A DNA stretch of 64,000 nt from Rhyacophila brunnea (GCA_022495005.1 JAGYXB010001753.1:1798001-1862000), one strand, 5' to 3'; positions 23,790 through 34,649 are shown, numbered from the stretch's first letter. The notes: generated by a model from the sequence alone, not told the origin. Numbers and translations: made by a program.

Positions 23790-23965
23790 GTTATAATGTG
23801 AATAATTTGATGATCATAAAATATTTTTTTTGTTCTACTAAAAAACTTGTTTCTATTTAGGGGGGGCGGCTATTTTGGTCTAGCACCCGGGCGGCAGTCA
23901 CCATTGGTATCACCGTTCTGCATAAAGCCAGCACCAATAATAATTATTGTGTGTTTATGCAGAAT
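23790..23965 (+). repeat. Direct repeat block, unit 3
   Basis: Repeats 22951-23050 with about 80-90 percent similarity by eye (GGCGGCAGTCACCATT, AAAGCCAGC, TTATTGTGTGTTTAT). Confidence 0.6.
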
Positions 23966-24560
23966 GGGAATAGTTTACATTTGGTTTCAATCCTACGTAG
24001 AACAGGAAATCAACACGCGCGGTTCTGAAAATAGGCGCAAGAGTCAAGACATAATAATTAGTATTTTCCTCGCGCCCGAAGAATCGGGAAACCCAACAGT
24101 TAGCTCTGGTCACGTGTCATTTGCGCTTACGAAATCACCAAGGCGCATTTCCTGGATAATAAACACCGTTTTCTTTGGGCGTTGCACTGAATGAATTACG
24201 ACGCATCCAGGGATCACATCACCGATGTAAAAGTATACAAACAATAAGTATTTTAGAATATTTAACCGGAATTTCCGATATCCCTAACACGCTGTCCACA
24301 TACTATGAACCCAAGTGTATATGGAATAGTATAAATCATATTTTACACCAGTGATTCCCGATCAGCTTACGCTAGATCAGTGTTGCACAAACCGCGGCCC
24401 AAAATAACAAGTACCTACCTACTTCATCACCGAATTTTTCATTGAACACGATAAAATTCTAATTTCCTTTCAGTCGCGTCGCTTTGTTTGCACATGTCGG
24501 TCGGCGCTCAGGCTTGTGTCGCATCTCGTATCACGAATTTCACGAATCACGCAACTAAAA
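23966..24560. other. Unassigned
   Basis: The open frame 23847-24194 overlaps the repeat above and shows no domain. Confidence 0.4.
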
Positions 24561-24568
24561 TCCCCCCT

Positions 24569-24710
24569 ATGAAGAAAACTAGAACTCTAGCTGAGAGACT
24601 GAAAATAATTGACATCGAAAAAAATCCAGATGAAAAACGAGTTTTTTTAATATATTCCGCATTTATCGTTTTTAGAGTCCCTTGAAAACCGTAGAATCGG
24701 GGTTTCACTG
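24569..24710 (+). pseudogene. pogo/Tigger-like fragment: HTH start fused to a right end
   Basis: From the ATG at 24569 about 25 codons read like the beginning of a CENP-B/pogo-type helix-turn-helix (basic start, TLAERLKIIDIEKN). The frame then runs directly into a terminal segment (GCATTTATCGTTTTT ... ATCGGGGTTTCACTG, ending 24710 before TA) that resembles the right end of the Tigger-like element at 9340-9391. This is what an internal deletion leaves. The left end was not found. Confidence 0.55.
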
Positions 24711-24712
24711 TA

Positions 24713-25220
24713 AATGAATGCGACACTCGTGTCCTCCCGTCTGAACGCGCCCATTCAGTTATGTGTAAATACAGAATCTCGTCACGCCGGTGGCGGCACA
24801 GGTGTCCAGGACACATTCAGCACTTGAGGGACAAACGTCACAGTATGTAAACAAAATATTCTTAAAATTCAGGGAAATAGTAGGTAGATTTCCTGAGAAT
24901 TACGGTATGTATTTATTTAACAAGAATGTTTAGTCTGCCGAGTATCCGACAGTAGAAGGCTGAACATTTACGGTACGTGCATGGCATAGTCACGTGCAAG
25001 TGGACCAATCAAACTTTGAATAAAAACTCAGTTTGATTTACGACTGCCCGGTTAAAAACGAGGAAAAAACCAAACAAAACACAGGTCCGGTATCGCGAAT
25101 TAAAAATATTCGACGACCTGATCAGACAAAGAAACTGTGACGAAAAGGATTAAAAAATATGAGCACTTAACCGATTTGCTGGGTGAAAAATTAGAATACC
25201 GATTCAATGAATGATCGATA
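24713..25220. other. Unassigned
   Basis: Nothing recognised. Confidence 0.4.
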
Positions 25221-25486
25221 GACTTCATCGCTGTAGGATTGGTTTGTCAAATAGACCAAATGTCAAATGTTCAGGAGACAAAAAAAATATCATTTTCCTA
25301 TATTTCAATACATGGAGGTATTTAAATTGTTGTTTTTACAGCACATGAATGCTGTATTCATTACAATGTAATATAAAGAAAAGGATGGTTCTGGTCCATT
25401 TAGATACAAAAAATCATTCTGCATTAAAAGGTCGATTTCGACAAAAACGGATATTCGACAAACCAATCCTATAGCGACGTGAAGTC
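25221..25486. mobile_element. Candidate MITE, 266 bp
   Basis: GACTTCATCGCTGTAGGATT at the left and AATCCTATAGCGACGTGAAGTC at the right form imperfect inverted repeats of about 30 bp that continue as GGTTTGTC / GACAAACC. No clear target duplication and no second copy in the window. Confidence 0.5.
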
Positions 25487-25749
25487 AAGATGAGATCTAA
25501 AAATTGGTTTCAAAGGACGACAAACGTATCTTTTTTTCAGTTGTGTTTTGCTGGCTTCAAATGAGACAATTTATTATGATCACATAACAGATTAATACAA
25601 ATAAACGTAAAAGCCATAGCCACGGACCAGGGTACTTGATGACGTTCAGGCTATAAAACCCAATTATAATAAAACGTGCCGACTGCCCTCAATATTAAAT
25701 CCACGTTTCATTTACGTGAGAAACTTTAATGTATATTAATTATCTAGGG

Positions 25750-26115
25750 CTTTTGAGCTTTGAGAATCGATGTCTCCGCCGAATCTTAGTGGTACATTGG
25801 TACGACCGCGTTACAAACACCCGAGTTCGTGAGCAGACACAACAGCCTTAGGTGATTGAAGTTATCACGAAGAGACGCTTTACGTGGCTGGGACACGTAT
25901 TCCGGATGCCGCCAAAGAGTGCGACACTTCGTACCCTTGTGGCACAGCCTCAAGGATTCCATCGCCGTGGCCGGCCCTCCATCACCCTGCAGCGGTGCTA
26001 CAAGAGCGACCTATGTGCTGCAGGTCTGACATGGTGGGAGGCGCAAGAGTTGGCGATGGACCGAGGGAAGTGGCGCCAACTTGTGCTTGCCCTATGCCCC
26101 AATGTTGGGACGTGA
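25750..26115 (+). pseudogene. Non-LTR retrotransposon (LINE) pol C-terminus fragment
   Basis: One plus-strand frame reads SFENRCLRRIL, WYDRVTNTRVR, then after a TAG near 25847 RRFTWLGHVFRMP, GRPSITLQRC and LAMDRGKWRQLV. This series (FExRCLRRIL, WxDRVTN, RRxxWxGHVxRM, GRPxxxW, LAxDRxxWR) is the well-known C-terminal region downstream of reverse transcriptase in insect non-LTR elements. It follows a short stretch with no reverse transcriptase, so the copy is 5'-truncated as usual for target-primed insertion. The clade is not resolved. The product would be the end of an ORF2-like polyprotein; it is not functional here. Confidence 0.8.
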
Positions 26116-26921
26116 CAGGGTGGAAGAAGAAGAAGAATTATCTACATAACTATTGAAAATAAAACATTATTCTTTAATATGTGTTCAAGTTGATCTCATA
26201 TTTTCCACACTCGACGTCCGTAGCTTGTTAATACCACACCCAATAGGGTGAGCCAGTTCCTGACCGGTCAAGCTACACGGCTTTCGTTTGATATAACATG
26301 AGCCGAAATCCACGTGGATTATAAATATTCAGGCCGGGGCGCATCTTGCCAAACCCTAATTATCAGAAAACAAGACAGAGACGATATTCGCGACTACATC
26401 GATGTAGAATTTGGCGACCGCATTTCAACATCCCCCATACAGACTACACCTCCAAACCCTACTTCTACATATCTACAAATCGGTTTCTGATTATTTCAAT
26501 TAACAATATGTAGAATCTTCATGTTATATTTTTTTTTGTATCCGCAATCAAACTGTCAGGTTTGTTTTATTATATGATTTAAAAACTAGCTACATAATAT
26601 AATATATTTTTATTTCTGTATACATATGGTGCGCGTAATATTTTTGCTTATTATCACCGGTCCCGCAGGTATAGAGAAGTTGGGGAATATTATACACTAC
26701 GGTTGGATCTAGGCGCGCGTCATTCTATACAACGTGATATTTTGCATCACGGATACGAACCGATCATAATTATATCTCCCTGCGTGTTAACACCATCAAA
26801 TTTTGTTTCCAGATGGTAGATTGTCAAACTATTTGATCAAAATTGACGGTAATATTGTTATTTAAAGCAAAAAAAATAATACTCAGATTAAATCCTGGCA
26901 AAATTATTTTCAATAGAGATA
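26116..26921. other. Unassigned
   Basis: 3' part of the LINE fragment followed by AT-rich DNA. Nothing else recognised. Confidence 0.4.
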
Positions 26922-26929
26922 GGGTAATG

Positions 26930-27647
26930 CAGGGTTTCCCAAACTATGTTCCGCCGAACCTGAATAGGTGTTCCGCGACAATTTGGAAAGGTTTTATACA
27001 CTGCAACACATTCTACTAAGTTACTAAGTACATGTAAAATAAGTAAAACTAAAATAAGTAAAGAATCTACCTACTTCATATTGAAAGGCGAGCAAGCGGG
27101 AAGCACAGCCGATATTATTTGGGTAATAATAAATCTAATTGATTTAATTAGGTAGTGACCCTGATTTGAAAAAAAATACAAAGATCAGCCTTTAAATGAT
27201 TTCTGGGAGAGTTTGTCAGAGAGTATCCCAATTTTTCAAAACAAGCTATTTTATTTTTACTACCGTTTTCTACAACCTATTTATGAAAAACGGGATTTTC
27301 TTTTTATGCTGCAACGAAGTAAAATTGCAGGAACAGGCTCGACGCCACACCAGATATTAGAATGCAACTTACCAATATTGTGCCTGATATCAAGAAGATA
27401 TGCGATTCAAAGACTGAAAATCGTGAAAGTTATTAAGTGCTTTATTTATTCATACTTTTATGTTTACATTATATTATAGTTTTCTATTTAAAAATACTTA
27501 CTAAATAAATAATGTGTTTTAATAACATTTTTTTTTAATGTTTACTAAGTAGTTTGAATTACCCAACCTAAAAAATAAGCTGAGTGTTCCGTCAAAATTT
27601 CCGGGTTTGTGAAGTGTTCCATTGCAGAAAAAGTTTGGGAATCCCTG
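26930..27647 (+). mobile_element. hAT transposon, internally deleted
   Basis: Ends CAGGGTTTCCCAAACT / AGTTTGGGAATCCCTG with a perfect 8-bp duplication GGGTAATG (26922-26929, 27648-27655). GTTCCGC/GTGTTCC words lie just inside both ends. The 718-bp element keeps only the very end of the transposase gene. Confidence 0.9.
27269..27436 (+). pseudogene. hAT transposase C-terminal remnant (ZBED5/SCAND3-like type)
   Basis: The frame that starts at 27269 reads STTYL, KTGFSFYAATK, RNRLDATPDIRMQLTNI and PDIKKICDSK before TAA at 27434-27436. This follows the hAT C-terminal pattern of a STxxxCExxFS region, a K/R-rich YRNRL step and a DxRxxLxxxxPDIxxL end. Stops interrupt it after STTYL and after AATK. 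An overlapping open frame (27213-27479) is in the wrong frame and is not the gene. Confidence 0.78.
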
Positions 27648-27655
27648 GGGTAATG

Positions 27656-28124
27656 TATCGTAAAGTTTGAATAACACTGTTTTTAATAAATTTCATACTC
27701 GATTTAACAGAGAATGTTAAATGCTAATAAATTCTTTTGTTTCTGAGTTACATCATTTTTATTTATTTGAAATTTTGCGACGTAGAATATACTTCTGAAA
27801 ATAACACGCAGTAAAATATTAGATAAGAAAAAAAAACACAATTATAATATACATTACATTTTTTAAATACACGGAATACCATCATACATACATATGCTAC
27901 ACATAAACATAAGATTGCATCTCCAAGTTAACCCAATATTATGAGTATTATGACGTTATCAGGGTGCATTTTGCAAAACCTCCGGCATATGTATTGACAC
28001 CACCAACATAAACAAACGTAACTGTTTCTAAATTATAAGATATTCCAATTATTATGACGTTATGGGGGTGCGTGCTGCGCTGGACATACGTATTGACACC
28101 ACCAAATTAAACGTCGCTGTTTCC
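27656..28124. other. Unassigned
   Basis: Nothing recognised between two hAT-type elements. A duplicated pattern (ATTATGACGTTAT ... TATTGACACCACCAA) occurs at about 27940-28000 and 28050-28105. Confidence 0.45.
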
Positions 28125-28132
28125 CTAGACCA

Positions 28133-28804
28133 GTGGTGGCGAACCTATGGCACGCGAGATTATTTTGCATGGCATGCGTTTGAAGAGAAAAATACCTATA
28201 ATAATAATAAACTACAGATCGCATTGTATAAAAAATAGCAGGCAAATACTCTTCAAGAATAAGCATTACGTTTAATGTAAATATATAATTGCATAGGTCG
28301 GTCCTTAGAAATTATATGTCACATATAATATTATCACACTAACCTCATCAGGCGGCGGAGGATGCCGCGTCGCGAACCTCTAATTTTGATAGATTTGCGA
28401 TGCTTGAGAAACTGTAGCGAGAAAATGTCTCATCCGATCGGAACAATTCTCGTGTCAGTTTGTGCGATTAGAACCAAACTAATTAATACATTAAGAAACA
28501 ATTTCATTTCTACCAACAAAAAATGATTGCACTAAATAAGATAACAACTTGGTGATGCTAGTAGTAGTAATTCTGGCAAACAGTTTCAAAATTAATGAAC
28601 CGAAATGTATGGCGTAATTGATAAAAGTGAAAAGCTATACGTGTGCTATGTTCTGTGAGTGGTATCTAGAACATCATCATTTTTTAAAATAGAATTTTTA
28701 AAAACTATTTTTTCCTCATGAAAAACTGCTCGGCACGTCAGACAGTTGAAACATAATATTTGGAAATTTTTGGCACGCGTACATAAAAAGGTTCGCCAAC
28801 CCTG
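28133..28804. mobile_element. hAT-type MITE with GGTGGCGAA ends, copy 2
   Basis: Ends CAGTGGTGGCGAACCTATGG / AAAAAGGTTCGCCAACCCTG. The flanking octamers CCCTAGAC and CTCTAGAC agree at 7 of 8. Inside both ends are GGCACGCG and TTGGCACGCGTAC. Opposite in orientation to 13768-14470 judged by inner sequence. Non-coding. Confidence 0.75.
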
Positions 28805-28809
28805 CTCTA

Positions 28810-29085
28810 GACTATACGATACCCAACCTGCGATGCATCATTCAAGAATGAATTGCTCATACTTGGCCATGCGCCAGACAATGCGGAGTTTATGAATGCA
28901 TAAATTAAAGAAATTACAAAATTCCAAGCAGTGTTTGTTTTTGGTGAGAAAAAATTTGCAAGTACGCCGTGAAGGCCGAGTCAAAAACAGTGTCTTGTTG
29001 TGTCAACTAAAAAGCCTTTAAGTGCATAAATAAATGACGCGACAAATTCTCACAAAACAAAATAGCATTGTCAAAACAATATAAT
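28810..29085. other. Unassigned
   Basis: Nothing recognised. Confidence 0.4.
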
Positions 29086-29089
29086 AATA

Positions 29090-29472
29090 TCGCACACTGA
29101 GATCTATAGGGTCATTACTGCAAATAACATGATCTTGAGTAATTTGAGTTTGAATGTTAAACAATTAACTACAATTTAATTAATTGCAGTAGACTGCTGA
29201 AAAATACGGCGGTCTAGCACAATAAATATTGTACCAAACATGAAAAAATTTTAGGGAAAAAGGCCTCATGTAAGATAATGCCTCTATATAGCTCTAAATT
29301 AAAATTTTAAATATAAAATAACCATGGACACAATTGTGTAAGAGGCCACTGCTTCCAAGTAGCAGTTAATGCCATATTGCATTAAAAAATAGACTTTTTT
29401 TCTGTCGGACTTCATTCATAAGTCATTTTTGGTTTTTTTTGCAGTTATGACCCTATAGATCTCAGTGTGCGA
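29090..29472. mobile_element. TA-flanked MITE
   Basis: TCGCACACTGAGATCTATAGG at 29090 is repeated inverted at the right end (CCTATAGATCTCAGTGTGCGA, ending 29472). The arm match covers about 35 bp with few mismatches. TA lies on both sides, as for Tc1/mariner-type elements. No coding sequence. The relation to a particular transposase is unknown. Confidence 0.7.
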
Positions 29473-29617
29473 TATAACCAATAATGTTATTTTACACTGT
29501 CTCGCTTTGACTGACTGAATTTAACGGATATGCCATGGATATTCAAAATCTCGTCGAAAGCGAAAAAAAATTGAAAGTCAATGCGGAAGAGGGAGGCCAC
29601 TCCTAGACGATGATCCG

Positions 29618-29737
29618 ATCACCGCTGCCAACTTGGTGTTTTTCTTGCCAGATCTAGCATTTTTCGATAGGCATCTAGCTCGTGGCGTTTTTATTAGCGT
29701 TTTTGATGCATTTCACAGCTTTAAACGCGTGTCCGTA
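29618..29737 (+). repeat. R4 (TGTTGCCAAC-type) fragment
   Basis: TTTTTCTTGCCAGATCTAGCATTTTTCG, CATCTAGCT and the GCTTTAAA end match 35797-35898. The fragment is joined directly to an R3 copy. Confidence 0.65.
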
Positions 29738-30125
29738 AACTTATACGTATGCAGATCGCCGTATCATACTTCACCGTGTAATGTTGTATCGGAAATATAT
29801 AGCCGTATATTAAAAACCGTCCAATCTCTTTGGGTCATTCAGTACTGACATAAAATTCACGTCTAAATAAAACACGGTTTTTGTCGGTCTACACTTCACA
29901 GGAAGCCAGAAGCAAACAAATGTTGAAAAAAGCCGATATTATACTGGATTATTTGTTAGGTTAGGTTTTCATTCTTGAATTCATGAATTTTGCCAAAATC
30001 AGCTATGAATATTGAATTATGTTCATATTGAATCTAATAAAATTGGTCATCTCTTTCCGATAAGAAAGCTCACGGCGAACATTGCCACGGTGAAATGTTT
30101 TACGTACAATTTACATGTAACCGTT
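29738..30125 (-). repeat. Dispersed repeat R3, minus orientation
   Basis: Reverse complement of 13070-13500. GTTAGGTTAGGTTTTCATTC and TTACATGTAAC mark the match. Confidence 0.75.
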
Positions 30126-30560
30126 ATTAATAACGAATTAATTTAGTAAGGAGGGAGACATGAGTTGTGATAGCAAGTTTACAAATTTCAGTTCGATGAG
30201 AATTTTCAAATATGCACTAAATTGAATAAAAAATGTGCCTATTAAATACGTAATAGTAACTACGTATTTATATTATACTTATCATAACAAAACAACTCAA
30301 CAAATCAGTATTATGTTGGACAATGACCAATGAGACTCGTGGACATTAAATTGATTCTGAGTCCCTCTTAATCTTCAACTTGAGTGTTGACCCCGCTACA
30401 CTTTGTATAACTAATCTAGCTGCATTTAATTATAAATTTAATAATACATTGGACTATGAATTAAAAAATATATAGGTGTACGGTATTCAGTGATGATATG
30501 GCTTGTTTACGCTCGGTATAGCAAAATGTGGTAGAGTGAAAACAAACGGTTGATGTGTAA
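30126..30560. other. Unassigned
   Basis: AT-rich. Nothing recognised. Confidence 0.4.
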
Positions 30561-30638
30561 CGAAATGGCGTCACTACCGATTCGAAAAATGTATAAGTAC
30601 ACGCCCGGGGTGGGATCAAACCGCAAATCTGTGGTATA

Positions 30639-30814
30639 TATCGTAGTATATTCTTGGGTTTTCACCGTGTCTCCTTCTTCCTTCTTTACTCGACGTTTCG
30701 GGCTCGTTGCAGAGGCCATTATCAAGAGAGATAATGGCCTCTGCAACGAGCCCGAAACGTCGAGTAAAGAAGGAAGAAGGAGACACGGTGAAAACCCAAG
30801 AATATACTACGATA
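30639..30814. repeat. Perfect 85-bp inverted repeat of Penelope-like tails
   Basis: The left arm 30639-30723 and right arm 30730-30814 are exact complements around the 6-base spacer AAGAGA. The arm includes GCCCGAAACGTCGAG and TGATAATGGCC, words typical of 3' regions of Penelope-like elements. The block is bracketed by the 13-bp direct repeat CTGTGGTATATAT (30629-30641, 30846-30858), which looks like a target duplication. All open frames across it on both strands are palindrome by-products. Confidence 0.8.
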
Positions 30815-30858
30815 AAAAACAACCGTGAAAGCCTCAAACATTATACTGTGGTATATAT

Positions 30859-30890
30859 ATTATATGAGTATATATATATATATATATATC
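30859..30890. repeat. (TA)n microsatellite
   Basis: An alternating TA tract lies immediately left of the next element and was probably its insertion site. Confidence 0.8.
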
Positions 30891-31470
30891 TAGAGTTGGG
30901 TATCGGGAATTCTCGAGAATTTCTTCGAAATTTTCCATCCCGGATCTCGAGAATAGAAAGTTTTAATATTTCGGGAAATCCCAGATCTCGAGAATCTTTT
31001 CTCGGGATTCGGGATTTCTTTATTACCAAAATATTAATTGAAAGAAAAACGATTTTCTATATGAAAAAAGTGGACAGAAAACACAAAACGTTCAAAGACT
31101 GATCGGGGTATTTAACACAATTAAGCCAACGTCGACTCAAAATGAGCGCAATTTTTGCTACATCAGGGAATTTTGTATCTCAAAAGCGTACGCGATTGTC
31201 AGGCGCAGCGATTGACAGTCTGTGTTTTTTGAAATTCCATTTTAATAAGTAATGTTTTTAATTATTTCTGTTTTCCTACTTCTATTTCGGTTGTCTTCTT
31301 ACATAAATAAAAAAAATCATATTTTTTTTGGAATTTGTCTGTTTTTACACCGATTTTAGGATTTTTACAGGTTTTTTTAAATTTCCCGATATCTCGAGAA
31401 TTCCCGAGAATTCTTTTCTGGAAATCCCGAATCTCGAGATTGAGATTTTCTCGGGAAATACCCAACTCTA
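30891..31470. mobile_element. hAT-type MITE, TAGAGTTGGGTAT ends
   Basis: A 580-bp element with ends TAGAGTTGGGTATCGGGAA / TTTCTCGGGAAATACCCAAC (then TCTA). The subterminal regions are full of TCTCGAGAAT and CCCGAATCTCGAGA words. The flanking octamers TATATATC and TATTATCC match only partly, as expected in a TA-repeat target. The general design resembles the TAGGGATTCC family (short unique ends, palindromic CCCGGGA-like words inside). Confidence 0.7.
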
Positions 31471-32575
31471 TATTATCCAGGATCGGTATGGCGAAAATAT
31501 CTCAATAGGGTTCGTAGGGACCACCCCCACATCATTTGCCTACCAAAAGTAACGATTATTGGACATAACATACATATTTAAAGGAAATATCCTATTAAAA
31601 CACTGCCATTTTGTTAGGAAATTGTTTGATTAATTTCAGATATTCCAGGAAATATGCAGTAATTTGTTTAGTATTTTAATTAGGTACATTACTTATTACT
31701 TGACATTATTCATTATGTTGATGTATTTTTTTATCAACCAAACATAATATTGCATCGGCGCTATCTGAGGCAGTACATTAAGTTACATATTATGTTTCGT
31801 GATAGCCAACAAAATCACATCGACAAAGTCGACATATTGTGGTAGAGACGAGTTTGTATAATATGTGGCTGGACTTACGTATTACGGACACACCCGATGT
31901 GCGTATGGATTATAAACCCCTTTGGGTGAGTGCCGAAAAATTCAAACCACTGAGCATGTATTATAGTGTATACTTTTCCTTGAGGACTTTCTACTATCTA
32001 CCTAGCAGTGGTAAAAAACGATCTTAGATCGATCACGGTGTCATTCTAGTGAGACACTGTATTTTTTGGCTATGTGATTTTATGCTGGTGATTGTGGTTT
32101 TGGTTCTGTAGATATTTATATTTTGTCATATTAATAATGATACAAGTAAATTAATGAATGCATACTTTTGAGGTTCTGGTATAACGCAGTGTTTCCCAAG
32201 CAGGATGTCGCGATTTGTTTACGTAAACAATAATAAGTACAAATTTGGTGTTATTTCAAGTTAAACTTTTTAATTAAACACTTTTGGTGCGCCAAGAAAT
32301 CTTAATTCGTTTTAAATAGTGCCGGTAATTCAAATGTATAACACAATAATAAAATATGTATCAGTAAAATTGTGCAATGATGGTCAACCACTAAGTGTAT
32401 TGTTATTGTCACAATTTACGGTGGTCGTAATAAGTGGATCGTAAGTCATACTAAATGCATAACTAAATTATTATTGGTAGAGTCCATATATCTCAGGTTC
32501 ATACAATGATTTATGTACCTACTCAATTTTTCTTTTTTTATATATCATATTCAATCCTAATACGATCATATGGAC
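31471..32575. other. Unassigned; possible lone hAT end near 32190
   Basis: CAGTGTTTCCCAAGCAGGATG at about 32190 looks like a hAT left end, but no matching right end was found. The rest is unassigned. Confidence 0.3.
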
Positions 32576-32583
32576 CTCAAAGA

Positions 32584-32720
32584 GTGGAGGTTGTATCAAC
32601 AGATTTTCGTTTTTTTTTTTACAAGAAATGAAGAAAAGCCACTTGCTCTATCTATTAGGTCCGTACTCTGGGTTCTAATACAAATTGAAAAACAATAATA
32701 TGACGTGTATTTACTATCCA
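32584..32720 (-). mobile_element. SINE family A, minus strand, tRNA head lost
   Basis: Reverse complement of the SINE body: ATTGAAAAACAATAATATG, TATTAGGTCCGTACTC and GCCACTTGCTC. The tail complement GTGGAGGTTGTAT is at the left edge. Confidence 0.72.
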
Positions 32721-33085
32721 AACCGTCTTTGCAATGAAGACCATGGTTGTGACAATAATATGTCGACAAAATAGTTGTCGTGGGCGCGTGACCTAATACT
32801 TACACTTACAGAAAAAATGCTGTGCAAAAAAAAATCAGTATGGTGTAGAAAAAGCGAAACAAACACAATAAAACCTTGATTGACTAGGTATTTATATTTA
32901 TTTTCATGGAATTGAATAACTTTTCAGTGTGAAAATAGCCAATAAAACACAAGTCCAATAAATAAAAATAAACGTCTACCTAAATGTAGGTACTTGCATT
33001 TTTAAGTAAATGCTTATTTTAATATTTGTGAAGCAATTGCTGAACAAAATGACAAGCAACTATTAGGCATAGGCAAATCGTTCTA
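32721..33085. other. Unassigned
   Basis: Nothing recognised. Confidence 0.4.
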
Positions 33086-33086
33086 C

Positions 33087-33718
33087 AGTGGCACCATGGA
33101 TACGCCAAAAGCTAGTTGTAGTGGTATTGTTTGCTAGCATTGAAGCCGGTACTCTAAAGCCGCATTTATGCGTCAATTACATTGAGCTACTTTACAAGCT
33201 GTTTGTTGGCGAATTTAAAAGCGGGCGATTCAACTACTGCGATTGTGATGATGACACACAACACTTTCCATTCGCTGGGAAGCCACAAGCCAGCGACTAT
33301 TTGACAGAACGCAGTTCGTTTTTTTACCGGGAGGTTGCTACTGCGCTCTACTGCGCAGACGCAGTAGGCCCGCACGCCGGCGTGCAGCGTGTAAAGTTGG
33401 CCGGCTTTCAACTTTTCTCGGTAGATTATTTACAATCTGCTTGTTAGCTTGTTCAATGATGACACTGGGCGACTTTACAGGCAGATTGTAAATTCGCCAA
33501 CAAGCAGCTCGTAAAGTAGCTCAATGTAATTGACGCATTAGACAAAGCGAGCGAATGTTTGATCTTCCCCCACTCCATCGAAATTTTTATGCTCGCTCAA
33601 CAAAAAGGGAGAGAATTTCGCTGGAGTGGGGGAAGAGCAAACATTCGCTCGCTTGGTCTAAATGCGGCTTAACAAACACTGCCAGTACACCAGCGAATAG
33701 ACTATGGTGCCATTTGAG
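33087..33718. repeat. Compound foldback element
   Basis: Nested inverted repeats: CAGTGGCACCAT (33087) against ATGGTGCCATTT (about 33704-33715); AAGCCGCATTTA (33156 region) against TAAATGCGGCTT (33659-33670); GCGTCAATTACATTGAGCTAC (33170) against GTAGCTCAATGTAATTGACGC (33518-33538); GCGAGCGAATGTTTG (33548) against CAAACATTCGCTCGC (33640). The long open frames within (33088-33447 on plus, 33187-33411 on minus) are structural by-products. Confidence 0.7.
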
Positions 33719-33719
33719 A

Positions 33720-34158
33720 GCGATTTACTTCTATGTACTTATTTTTATTCAGTGGGTTATAAGGTGGTCAGAAAAAATGTGACATTTAATATTAAGTCGT
33801 GAATTTCTAGAAACAAACGAAATCATTTTACTATTACCAATACCGGGCGTCTTGGTCGTCTTCGATTTTGGGATCCAATGTTATAAAAACCTGAGAAAAA
33901 AAGCGCAAAGCTGCTATTAGTTTTTGAATTAATAATATAGGTGAGTACAATTTTGTGCTGGGCATGGTATACAAGTGAAGAAGGAGACGCGTCGGAGATA
34001 TAAATATCGATAATAATAATATGCAACAAATAAATCCCACGAAGACTTTGACGGCGTCATCCATCGTGATCCATCCAATTTGTAAAAAAAAAATACTTTG
34101 CAGACCAGACCGTCAGCAATGGGACATATGATTTAACTGAGAAAAACAATACGTCTTC
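33720..34158. other. Unassigned
   Basis: Nothing recognised. Confidence 0.4.
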
Positions 34159-34166
34159 CACACAAT

Positions 34167-34641
34167 CAGTGTTGCCAACTGTCATTCACAAAAATATGAC
34201 AGATGGTGTACGAAAATAAGATTTTTGCAATATAAAAAACACCTAGAAACTAACATTTCAAAAAATCAAGTCATAATTTTATTATTAACATGGTTTCTAC
34301 GAAAACAATTTTTCGTTTCACAACCAATAAATAAATCACACAGTTGAATGTACCTATAAAATGTGGTCGTCACTAAAATATTGTACGGAAGTGGCGGAGG
34401 ACACTGTAAGAAGCCGTGCGATGCGCGCACGGCCACTCGCAATTTATTGATAAGAATATGTGTGATGCAAAAGGTAAGCATGAATTTTCAAGCGAATCTG
34501 GTGTAATATTCTGGCTATTTATGAGATGTTTTAAGCTGTATTATGCTATGTTGAAAAACGCCATATTATGCAAGATGCAAATTTTGCAAGTTATTTAAAA
34601 TGCTAGCATCTGGCAATAAAAACGCTAAGTTGGCAACGCCG
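34167..34641. mobile_element. hAT-type element R4 (TGTTGCCAAC ends), copy 1
   Basis: Ends CAGTGTTGCCAACTG / AAGTTGGCAACGCCG are inverted. Flanks CACACAAT and CCCACAAT agree at 7 of 8. Related ends occur at 35778-36296 and 61616-62268, where AAAACGCTAAGTTGGCAACACTG is clearer. Confidence 0.65.
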
Positions 34642-34649
34642 CCCACAAT

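Noticed and set aside
23847..24194. 115-codon frame as a host exon
   Set aside because: Begins inside a repeated block and has no recognisable motif or splice context.
30507..30837. Overlapping open frames on both strands
   Set aside because: They are mirror images produced by the perfect palindrome 30639-30814.
33088..33447. 119-codon frame
   Set aside because: Lies in a compound foldback and has no recognisable protein feature beyond a hydrophobic start.
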